NCBI GenBank assembly: GCA_031552315.1
Contig: JAVBMP010000028.1
Span: 1-16,077, forward strand
Direction of reading: 5' to 3'
From: JAVBMP01 sp031552315
Lineage (GTDB): Bacteria; Desulfobacterota; Desulfovibrionia; Desulfovibrionales; Desulfovibrionaceae
DNA: 16,077 nucleotides
Shown: positions 1-5,873 of the stretch, in pieces
How the letters are laid out: every line of letters begins with the position of its first letter
Position numbering within the stretch: the first letter of the stretch is position 1
The notes under the pieces: model-generated
What the model was told of the DNA's origin: nothing
Seen by the model: only the letters and a program-made list of their open reading frames with translations
Database searches by the model: none
Translations under genes and position numbers: made by a program

Positions 1-51
1 ACTTTCATCAGCGCCGGACTGGAATGTTTAGGTATTCACACCGGCGTGTAA
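1..51 (+). pseudogene. Mirrored fragment of the ccmB 3' end
   Basis: Reading plus from base 1 gives TFISAGLECLGIHTGV and a TAA stop at 49-51. The FISAGL part matches the CcmB C-terminus (MFISAGLVLFGFLYGGEE) encoded on the minus strand at 241-297. The nucleotides match exactly for 19 bases (4-22 against the complement of 276-294) and then diverge. The position of the real ccmB stop is also mirrored, as TAA at 55-57 in the same frame. I infer an inverted duplication of the end of ccmB that has decayed. It could instead be the true end of an unseen plus-strand gene that received ccmB sequence by conversion. The rest lies outside the window. Confidence 0.4.
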
Positions 52-294
52 GACTAAGGCAACTGGGGGCGGGAACAAAACTGGCTTCAACCCCATGAGG
101 GTCCCTCCCCCAGACCCCCACCCTCCTTCTCCCCAATAAGGGGGTTTAAGAATCCCCCGTATTGGGGATAAGGAGGGTGGGGGTCTGGGGGAGGGAACCT
201 CAAGGGCTTCAAGCCCTTGTGGTTCCCTCCCCCAGTTGCCTTACTCTTCCCCGCCGTATAAAAATCCGAACAATACCAGTCCGGCGCTGATGAA
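4..294. repeat. Large imperfect palindrome at the ccmB 3' end
   Basis: The two arms (4-144 and 154-294) align without gaps about a centre at 149; by hand I count 116 matches in 141 positions. The innermost stem is 131-144 with 154-167 around a 9-base loop. The best conserved part is the C-rich/G-rich block around 104-130 and 168-194. A small perfect inverted repeat (CAAGGGCTT c AAGCCCTTG, 201-219) sits 22 bases past the ccmB stop; its left-arm counterpart has decayed. The palindrome reaches into the last 18 codons of ccmB. It may end ccm transcription or protect the mRNA 3' end, but there is no U-run typical of an intrinsic terminator. Confidence 0.85.
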
Positions 295-918
295 CATGGC
301 GTCGAATGCCCCGGCTATTCCGAACCAGCTTGCGGAATTAAGCCCGACTGCGGCCCCGAAGCATTCGCTGCCCAGGCGTATTCCGGCCAGCAGCAAGGGG
401 ATAAGCAGTGGGAAGACCACTATGCTGAGCAAAGATTCCCGCGCCGCCTGCCCTTGGGCTATTGCCCCAAGCAGCGAGCCGACAGCCGCCAGGCCAAGGT
501 CTGTAAGGGCGACAATGGCCAGCCCTTGCAAGGGGTTGCTGGTTATGGAGCGGCCCAAAAAGACCACTATGGCCGGCAAAAAGAGCAGTTGGGCCAGAAC
601 AATCATGACAAGCCCGGCAATGGCCTTGCCCAGCCAGATGCTTTGCACGGGGGCCGGGGTAAGCAGCAGGGCCTGCCTTTGGCCGTTTACTTCTTCCAGG
701 CTATAAAGGGCGTTAAAAACCAGCACCATGCAGAAGGTGGAGGCCATCCAGAAAATAGCCGCCGCCGCCTGCGGGCCAAGCGGGGCCTCACTGCCCTGGG
801 CCAGGCTGAAGACAAAAATAAGCAGCAGGCCAAGCAGCAGGGCCTGCACAAGGCCGCCCCCGCGCAGCAGGTACAGGCGCAGGTCTTTAAGGGTGATGCG
901 CAGGGCCGCTTCAAACAT
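241..918 (-). CDS. ccmB: CcmB, heme exporter membrane subunit
   Basis: This is the membrane subunit of the CcmABCD complex, which uses ATP to free heme-loaded CcmE from CcmC during cytochrome c maturation. The 225-residue product has the usual CcmB length and is strongly hydrophobic, consistent with about six membrane segments. Visible family features are the FNALYSLEEVNGQ stretch (about 68-80) and ARESLLSIVVFPLLIPLLL (about 159-177). The ATG is preceded by GGAG at 8 bases and overlaps the end of ccmA by 8 bp, which suggests translational coupling. The last 18 codons lie inside the large palindrome, and a similar copy in reverse orientation starts the window. ccmC, which often follows ccmB, is not in the visible 240 bp downstream. 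The identification is firm. Confidence 0.93.
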   Translation of the reverse strand: MFEAALRITLKDLRLYLLRGGGLVQALLLGLLLIFVFSLAQGSEAPLGPQAAAAIFWMASTFCMVLVFNALYSLEEVNGQRQALLLTPAPVQSIWLGKAIAGLVMIVLAQLLFLPAIVVFLGRSITSNPLQGLAIVALTDLGLAAVGSLLGAIAQGQAARESLLSIVVFPLLIPLLLAGIRLGSECFGAAVGLNSASWFGIAGAFDAMFISAGLVLFGFLYGGEE

Positions 919-1546
919 GCTGGTACTCCGAGGCCGGGCCGTAGTGGGCCAGGGTGCGGGAACCGATAACGGCTATGTAATCTGCCAGCGGCAGTTCTTC
1001 GGTCAGGGAATGGCTTATCCAGACCACGGCGGCCCCCCGGGCGCGGGCGGCGGCTATTTCCCGCCAGAGCACGCGGCTGGAGGCAAAATCCAGCCCGGTG
1101 GCCGGTTCATCCAGCAAAAGCAGTTCCGGCGCGGGCAGCAGCACGCGGGCCAGGTTAAGGCGTTGTGACATGCCGCGAGAAAATGCCCCGGCCCTTTCTT
1201 CTGCAAAGGGGGCCAAATCCATACGTTCCAGCGCGGCCAAAAGCGCATCGCGCGTGGGCTTCATTTTATGCATGCCCGCCCAGAAGGCAAGGTTTTCCAG
1301 CGCTGTAAGTTCCGGGTAAATGCAGGTTTGGTGCCCAAGGTAACCGATGTTCCGCAAGGCGTCTGAAAGGCGGCGGCTTCCGGCGGAAGGGGCGCAAAGC
1401 CCGGCCATGATCTTCATCAGGGTGCTTTTGCCGCAGCCGTTTGGCCCGGCCAGCAGGGTAACGCTGCCTGGCGCGGCGTGCAGGCTGATGTCTTTGAAGA
1501 CCAGCTTTTCACCGTAGAATTTGCTTGCGTTTTCCAGGTACAACAT
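911..1546 (-). CDS. ccmA: CcmA, ABC transporter ATPase of cytochrome c maturation
   Basis: This is the cytoplasmic ATPase that works with CcmB. All ABC motifs are present in the 211-residue form: Walker A GPNGCGKST (34-42), Q-loop GHQ (Q73), a signature region FSRGMSQRLNLAR (122-134) that departs from LSGGQ as CcmA proteins often do, Walker B LLLLDEP (142-148), D-loop GLD (151-153) and the switch His in WISHS (H179). I chose the ATG at 1546 (MLYLENASKFYG) because it matches where CcmA proteins begin and leaves a 10-bp gap after ccmF. A longer reading from 1600 would overlap ccmF. No strong ribosome site precedes 1546, so coupling to ccmF translation is likely. The function is firm; the exact start is less so. 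Confidence 0.92.
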   Translation of the reverse strand: MLYLENASKFYGEKLVFKDISLHAAPGSVTLLAGPNGCGKSTLMKIMAGLCAPSAGSRRLSDALRNIGYLGHQTCIYPELTALENLAFWAGMHKMKPTRDALLAALERMDLAPFAEERAGAFSRGMSQRLNLARVLLPAPELLLLDEPATGLDFASSRVLWREIAAARARGAAVVWISHSLTEELPLADYIAVIGSRTLAHYGPASEYQHV

Positions 1547-1556
1547 CAGTTTGCCA

Positions 1557-3494
1557 TCAGTTTTCCGGCAGAGCGTCATCTGGCCGGCGGCCGCGGGCAA
1601 AGGCCCCCAGGAAGGGGAACAGGCAAAGGATTATCCCGCCTATCCATATCCAGTTCACCAGCGGTTGGGTGCTTACGCGAAATTCCATGCGCAAATCTTC
1701 ATGAATCTGGTTGATGGACGCGTAAAGTTCCGTGCCCAGGCTGAACAGGGTTGCGCTTTCCACTGAAGGCTGCTGGCCGTAGACGCGGCGTTCCGGGTAG
1801 AGGACGCCTATTTTTTTGCCGTCACGCGTGACGTCAAGTTCCGCCTTTATGTAGTTGTGGTTGGGGCGGGCGCCTTCAAAGGCCTGACGATAGGTGAAGG
1901 TGTAGCCGGAAAAGCTTTTTTCCGCGCCGGGGGCCAGGGTGAAAAATTCTTCCTGCTTCAGCGGGCCGGAACAGGCCACGCCAAGAAACATAAGGGCCAG
2001 GCCCAAATGCACGCCGTGCGCCGCCAGAATGGCCGGGACGCGCAACAGGGCGGGAGAAAGCGCGAAAATAAGCAACAGGGAGAGCGGCAGGGCGATGGAA
2101 AGGCCAATGGCCGCAAGCACCAGCGGGTTGGAGCTTACCCCCATGAAGTACAGGGCCACGGCCCCGGCAATGGGCAGCAACGCCAAAGCGGAAAGCACTG
2201 CCGGGCGTTTGATTTTGCCTTCCCACCCCAGCCAGGGGCAGACCAGCAGCAAGGCCCCAAGGCCGACAAACAGCGGCAGGCATACGCGGTTGTAAAAAGA
2301 CGCATTCAAACTGGCGATTTCCGGCCCTTTTATGCTGAAGATATCAGCATAAATGCGGTTAATGGCGGGCCAAAGGGTGGCAAAAAGAATGACCGCGCCC
2401 ATGGTCAGCAAAAGCACGCACACGGCCAGCAGCAGCCCTTCACGGCTGAACAGGCCGGAAAGCGCGCGTTCCGCCCCCTTGCTGAAAAAGGCCACGCAGC
2501 AGCCCAGCAGCATGAAGGCGCCGCAGAAAACCAGCAGGGGTATAGAGGCCGGGGTGCCGCCCTGATAGGAATGCACAGAATCGGCCACAACGCCGCTGCG
2601 CGTAAGGTAAGTGGCGAAAATTGTAAGGACTATGGTCAAGACAATCAGCAGGATGTTGGTTTTGTACAATGTTTTGCGTTTGCTTTCCAACAACGCGGTG
2701 TGCAAAAAGGCGGTGGCGGCAAACCAGGGCAGCAGGGACGCGTTTTCCACCGGGTCCCAGGCCCAGTAACCGCCCCAGCCCAGTTCCTTGTAGGCCCACC
2801 ACGCGCCCAGAATTATGCCCGCGCTTAAAAACAGCCAGGAAATAAGGGTATAGGGGCGGGCAATGCGCAGCCAGCCGCCTTCTTCATCCCGCTTGCCGGA
2901 AAGGGCTTGCGCCAGGGCCAGGCAGCAGGGGATGACAAACCCGGCGTAGCCCAAAAAGAGCAAGGGCGGGTGGAAGATCATGCCCGGGTGTTGCAGCAGG
3001 GGCATAAGGCCCCGCCCGTCACGCGGCGGGTTTGGCAGATGCATGAAGGGGCTGCTCCAGGCTATCAGCACCAGCAAAAAGAAGGCCGCGATGCCGGAAA
3101 AGATTATCCAGAACCAGACCTTTGTTTCCGGCTTCAGGCGGTAATAGCTGTGGGAAAAGCGGAAGAGCGCCCCGCAAAGCAGAATTGCCCAGGCCCAGAA
3201 CAGCAAGGAACCGGCCTGGCCGGCCCAAAAAGCCGTAACCCGGTAAAAAAGCGGCAGTTCCCGGTCTGTGTAGGAAGCCACATATTCAAAACTGAAATCG
3301 CTGTTTATAAGGGCGGAAAGCAGAATAAAGGCGGATACGCTTACCAGAAGGGTTATGCCGGCCTGGGTCAGTTCCAGCATTTTCAAGGAAGCTTTGCTGT
3401 CTTTGCCCGCGTTGATGTTGAACAGGCAAATAGCGGGAAAAACAATAGCTGCGATAAAAGATAAAGCAAGCAGAAAGTTTGCAATGCTGTGCAT
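1557..3494 (-). CDS. ccmF: CcmF, cytochrome c heme lyase subunit
   Basis: This large inner-membrane protein attaches heme delivered by CcmE to apocytochrome c. The 645 residues match the usual CcmF size, with many membrane segments starting near residue 5. The heme-handling WWD domain is intact: AWWAYKELGWGGYWAWDPVEN at 231-251. Histidines at H169 (LQHPG), H265 (FLHT) and H308 (DSVHSY) fall where CcmF proteins carry heme-ligating residues, and a further conserved-looking pair lies in AAHGVHLGLALMFLG near the C-terminus. The ATG is preceded by GGAG at 5 bases. It lies 45 bp after ccmE and 10 bp before ccmA, so the four genes form one operon. The identification is firm. Confidence 0.96.
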   Translation of the reverse strand: MHSIANFLLALSFIAAIVFPAICLFNINAGKDSKASLKMLELTQAGITLLVSVSAFILLSALINSDFSFEYVASYTDRELPLFYRVTAFWAGQAGSLLFWAWAILLCGALFRFSHSYYRLKPETKVWFWIIFSGIAAFFLLVLIAWSSPFMHLPNPPRDGRGLMPLLQHPGMIFHPPLLFLGYAGFVIPCCLALAQALSGKRDEEGGWLRIARPYTLISWLFLSAGIILGAWWAYKELGWGGYWAWDPVENASLLPWFAATAFLHTALLESKRKTLYKTNILLIVLTIVLTIFATYLTRSGVVADSVHSYQGGTPASIPLLVFCGAFMLLGCCVAFFSKGAERALSGLFSREGLLLAVCVLLLTMGAVILFATLWPAINRIYADIFSIKGPEIASLNASFYNRVCLPLFVGLGALLLVCPWLGWEGKIKRPAVLSALALLPIAGAVALYFMGVSSNPLVLAAIGLSIALPLSLLLIFALSPALLRVPAILAAHGVHLGLALMFLGVACSGPLKQEEFFTLAPGAEKSFSGYTFTYRQAFEGARPNHNYIKAELDVTRDGKKIGVLYPERRVYGQQPSVESATLFSLGTELYASINQIHEDLRMEFRVSTQPLVNWIWIGGIILCLFPFLGAFARGRRPDDALPEN

Positions 3495-3539
3495 TTGTTC
3501 TCCAATTTTCAGGGGAAGGCAGGATATTTCCTGAACGGA

Positions 3540-3953
3540 TCAGGATTCCCGGTTCTTTTTTTCATATTTTGAGGGGCATGAGGTGATAAGGGTATGGGCC
3601 TTGAAGTCTTGCCCGGCCCCGTGGTAGGTGCCGTCAACAATAACTTCCGCCCCCGGCTTGAAGGCTTCAGGAATGGCCCCGGCGTAGCTTATCCACATGG
3701 CCTGGGCGCTGTTTTCCTTGTCTTCAAGCAAAAAGCGTATGCCGCCGCTTTCCTGCGGCACCACCCCGGCAACCTTTACGTTGCCGAACACGCGCGCCGC
3801 GATGGGCTTTTCTGCCGGCATGCCTGTTATTTCCGCAACGCCAATCCAGTATGAACTTGCGCCGGAAATGCCGGAAAATATCAGGTAGCCAAGCCCGCCC
3901 ATGAAGAGCAGCAGGGCGGCCAGGTAGATTGTTTTGTTGCTTTTTTTGCTCAC
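3540..3953 (-). CDS. ccmE: CcmE, heme chaperone of the CxxxY type
   Basis: This is the periplasmic heme chaperone, anchored by one N-terminal membrane helix (about residues 8-28), followed by the OB-fold domain with VFGNVKVAGVV (about 55-65) and a C-terminal heme site. The 137 residues are near the normal length. In most CcmE proteins the heme is held covalently by a His in HxxxY. Here the motif is C126-PSK-Y130, so a cysteine takes its place. That variant has been described for Desulfovibrio and some archaea, where a shortened Ccm system works. The start is GTG at 3953, supported by AGAGG 7 bases upstream. It is the first gene of the operon, behind a 270-bp regulatory gap. Confidence 0.94.
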   Translation of the reverse strand: MSKKSNKTIYLAALLLFMGGLGYLIFSGISGASSYWIGVAEITGMPAEKPIAARVFGNVKVAGVVPQESGGIRFLLEDKENSAQAMWISYAGAIPEAFKPGAEVIVDGTYHGAGQDFKAHTLITSCPSKYEKKNRES

Positions 3954-3988
3954 GTTTTGACCTCTGCAAGGTTTTAGCTTACGGGCAA

Positions 3989-4016
3989 ACCCGGCAGAGT
4001 TGCAAGCAGGCCGGGT
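3989..4016 (-). promoter_or_regulatory. Leader hairpin of the ccm operon
   Basis: ACCCGGC (3989-3995) and GCCGGGT (4010-4016) form a 7-bp GC-rich stem with a 14-base loop in the untranslated leader, 36 bases before the ccmE GTG. It is followed by only three U residues on the minus strand, so it is a weak terminator candidate at best. A role in mRNA stability or attenuation is inference. Confidence 0.35.
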
Positions 4017-4023
4017 AATTTCA

Positions 4024-4036
4024 GAGTAAATTACTC
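4024..4036. promoter_or_regulatory. 13-bp palindrome GAGTAAATTACTC
   Basis: This is a perfect palindrome about a central A. It lies just downstream of the proposed ccmE -10 box, a typical place for a repressor operator. No regulator is recognised. Confidence 0.3.
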
Positions 4037-4048
4037 CAAATCTTTTTC

Positions 4049-4077
4049 AGTTTAATCTAAAAAAGCCGTTCAAGCAA
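4049..4077 (-). promoter_or_regulatory. Candidate sigma-70 promoter of ccmEFAB
   Basis: On the minus strand, TTGCTT (4077-4072) and TAAACT (4054-4049) stand 17 bases apart. Both hexamers are weak matches, which suits a promoter that depends on an activator. The CRP/FNR-type site at 4099-4114 is centred about 64 bases before the start point this implies. Confidence 0.4.
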
Positions 4078-4098
4078 GAGTAAACATAATCTTTTTAG

Positions 4099-4114
4099 CG
4101 TGATAAATGTCACA
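4099..4114. promoter_or_regulatory. CRP/FNR-family operator candidate
   Basis: The minus strand reads TGTGACATTTATCACG, that is TGTGA-N6-TCAC, close to the consensus palindrome of CRP-type regulators. In Desulfovibrio the CRP/FNR relatives include HcpR, which recognises similar sites. Its place upstream of the proposed -35 fits an activator site of class I. Which regulator binds is inference. Confidence 0.5.
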
Positions 4115-4199
4115 TTGGCGCGGCAAACCACTGTTTTGCAGGGTGGCTGCCTTGCAATTTTATTACTGTTTCATTGCCGCTTAATTGTTTGTCACTTCA

Positions 4200-4224
4200 A
4201 GACCATTGCATCGCGCAACGGTCT
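4200..4224 (-). terminator. Hairpin abutting the HD gene stop codon
   Basis: On the minus strand AGACCGTTGC and GCAATGGTCT pair over 10 bp (one G-U) around GCGAT. The stem begins at the last base of the HD gene's stop codon. No U-run follows, so Rho-independent termination is uncertain. CACTTCA occurs directly on both sides (4193-4199 and 4225-4231). Confidence 0.4.
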
Positions 4225-5558
4225 CACTTCATTTTTTTGGCGTAGGCAATGACAAAATCTATGGCGTCCGGCATGCTTTTTACTTCACCGGCAATTTGCG
4301 CCTTAAGCAGGGCCTGTCTGGTCATGCCTACCACGGGGCCGGGTTGCAGGCCTGTAAATTCCATAATTTCATTGCCGTTCAGCAGTGGTTCAAGCATTTC
4401 TTCCGGGGTTTCCGCCCGATTCAAATACTTCATGTTATGGTTAAAGGCGGTGTAGTTGCCGTCATGGGCCTTTATGTCCGCCTTGGCCATGGCTATAAGG
4501 CGCTGGTAGTCGTCCAGGGCCTTGAAGCGGCGTATGCCCTTGTCTGTCATCATGAAATGGAAATGCATGTGGTGCACCACCAGGTGGCAGACCATATCTA
4601 TGGTTTTGGGCATCATGTTCAGGCGGTGCATTATTTTGCGGGCCACCTTGGCGCTTACGCGGTGGTGCTGGTAGTATGTCCAGCCGTTGTAGTAGTTGGC
4701 GGTGTATATTTTGCCAATGTCATGGAACATGGTGGCAAAGGTGCCTATCCAGTCATGGTGAAATTCTTCTTCTTCCGGGTAGTGCTTCATGCATTTAAGG
4801 GTGTGCGCCAGCATGGTTTCTTCGCCGTCGCCTTCCACAGGTTCCTTCAAAAGGGCCAGGGCCGCCACTTCTGGCATAAGGCTGTGCAGCATGTGGCTTT
4901 CATAAAGCAGTTTTACAAACTTCCACATGTTTTCCGCTTCCACCTTGCGCCATTCATCCATGATGTTTTGCACGGGCACGTAGTCTATGATGCGTTTGCT
5001 GGAACGCACTATGGAAATCCAGGTGTTTGGCTCTATGGGCAGGTCAAACACCGCGGCGTAGCGCAGGGCCTTTATGCCCAGAAGGTAGTCATGTTGCAGC
5101 ACCACATCTGCCAGGCCTTCAATTTTTATTTGGCCCTGGGCGAAATCCGCAAAATGTTCATAGGTTTCTTTGGCTTCTGTATTTGTATAGATAAGGGCAA
5201 GATCAAAGCTGGGGTGCTTGCGGCCCAATTCTTCCAGACGGCGCAAAATGCCGGGGGTTACGCGGCGCAGCACGGCTTCCGGGTGTGAGGCCTCTGCTGT
5301 ATCTGTGTGGTAGAAGGTGTAAAGGGAAGCGCCTTCGGTCAGGGTGCAGATTATATCCGGGCGGCTGCCCATTTCTACTGAAGGGAAAAAGCGCAAAATT
5401 TCATCCAGCGGGGCGGCGCAGGCCAGGTCTATTTCCATTTTGCCGGTGGCCTGAATAATTTCCGCCTGCAACTGTTCATTTATGACATAGGCATCAAAAC
5501 CGTTACGCATGATGGTTTTGCAGATGCTTATGGCTTCTTTGAAAAGGGTGTCGCGCAT
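4224..5558 (-). CDS. HD-domain protein, tRNA nucleotidyltransferase-like with a degenerate head
   Basis: The 444-residue product has the layout of a CCA-adding enzyme or poly(A) polymerase. Its N-terminal part (about 5-60) aligns by eye with the nucleotidyltransferase head, residues 161-180 (GIKALRYAAVFDLPIEPNTW) resemble the RALRFAARF..IEP segment, and 401-425 (FTGLQPGPVVG...) resemble the LGLPPGPxIG tail. The key head residues are lost: no GGxVRD is visible, and the DxD position reads E42-I-D44. The HD domain looks intact, with H252, H279-D280 in FHDIGK, H298/H299, H329/H330 and D361. I infer a metal-dependent phosphohydrolase (phosphatase, phosphodiesterase or RNA-directed) rather than a working CCA adder. 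The ATG is preceded by GAGG at 5 bases. It has its own promoter and is probably a single-gene unit. Confidence 0.85.
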   Translation of the reverse strand: MRDTLFKEAISICKTIMRNGFDAYVINEQLQAEIIQATGKMEIDLACAAPLDEILRFFPSVEMGSRPDIICTLTEGASLYTFYHTDTAEASHPEAVLRRVTPGILRRLEELGRKHPSFDLALIYTNTEAKETYEHFADFAQGQIKIEGLADVVLQHDYLLGIKALRYAAVFDLPIEPNTWISIVRSSKRIIDYVPVQNIMDEWRKVEAENMWKFVKLLYESHMLHSLMPEVAALALLKEPVEGDGEETMLAHTLKCMKHYPEEEEFHHDWIGTFATMFHDIGKIYTANYYNGWTYYQHHRVSAKVARKIMHRLNMMPKTIDMVCHLVVHHMHFHFMMTDKGIRRFKALDDYQRLIAMAKADIKAHDGNYTAFNHNMKYLNRAETPEEMLEPLLNGNEIMEFTGLQPGPVVGMTRQALLKAQIAGEVKSMPDAIDFVIAYAKKMK

Positions 5559-5594
5559 ATATTCCTCACAGATAAATTTTATTGAAGCGCTTAA

Positions 5595-5623
5595 ATTTTA
5601 TGGAAAAGCTTCCGTACGTTCAA
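5595..5623 (-). promoter_or_regulatory. Sigma-70 promoter of the HD gene
   Basis: On the minus strand TTGAAC (5623-5618) and TAAAAT (5600-5595) are separated by 17 bases, matching consensus at 4/6 and 5/6. The leader to the ATG at 5558 would be about 30 bases, with GAGGA just before the start. Confidence 0.55.
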
Positions 5624-5685
5624 TTAACAATGATTCGCAGTTTACGTTTAATGCCGCGTCAGGTCAAGGGAAGCCGGAGCAAGAG

Positions 5686-5715
5686 CGGCGAAATACGGCG
5701 AAATACGGCGAAAAC
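5686..5715. repeat. Three tandem 10-bp repeats, CGGCGAAATA
   Basis: Two perfect copies (5686-5695 and 5696-5705) and one 8/10 copy (5706-5715) lie between the HD gene promoter and hairpin element E1. One repeat is about one helical turn, so stacked protein binding is possible. Slippage is the simpler explanation. Confidence 0.7.
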
Positions 5716-5724
5716 AATATCCCC

Positions 5725-5873
5725 AGGGCCTGTTGACACTACGAGCAATTTTGTTCTCTGGCAAGGAAGAAAGGCTTTTTATGGAGGAAGTGTACTCTTA
5801 CGGTACTCGACCGAAATAAAAAGGCTTTCTGACGCAGCCAGAGGGCAAAAGGGCCGTAGTGGCGGCAGGCCCT
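5725..5873 (+). ncRNA. Candidate structured RNA or palindromic repeat, copy E1
   Basis: This element of about 149 bases folds into one long interrupted hairpin. Helix 1 is 5725-5743 with 5855-5873 (19 positions, one A-G mismatch, two U-G). Helix 2 is 5749-5762 with 5837-5850 (14 bp, two U-G). An internal loop AAGGA (5763-5767) faces GACGCA (5831-5836). Helix 3 is 5768-5782 with 5816-5830 (one G-G mismatch). A second loop, GGAGGAAGT facing GACC (5809-5812), leads to a short GTAC/GTAC stem (5792-5795 with 5803-5806). All four U-G pairs exist only on the plus strand. The same loops recur in E2 at the window end, with different but pairing helix sequences. It overlaps the pyrC stop by two bases and runs antisense to both neighbours. 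On the minus strand it would still fold, less well, as a 3'-end hairpin for pyrBC. Confidence 0.6.

Noticed and set aside
1547..1600. Longer CcmA starting at 1600
   Set aside because: It would overlap ccmF by 44 bp and adds residues not typical of the family; MLYLENASKFYG at 1546 fits.
1857..2828. Long plus-strand open frame within ccmF
   Set aside because: It is antisense to ccmF and rich in Q, G and K in a pattern expected from the reverse of GC-rich membrane protein codons; no domain is visible.
3954..4223. Riboswitch upstream of ccmE
   Set aside because: Only a single 7-bp hairpin and an AT-rich tract are seen; nothing matches a riboswitch core I know.
4185..5288. Long plus-strand open frame opposite the HD gene
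   Set aside because: It mirrors the HD gene's codons; the minus strand has the HD motifs and a good ribosome site.
5686..5715. Tandem repeats as a CRISPR array
   Set aside because: The units are 10 bp and contiguous, without spacers or cas genes.
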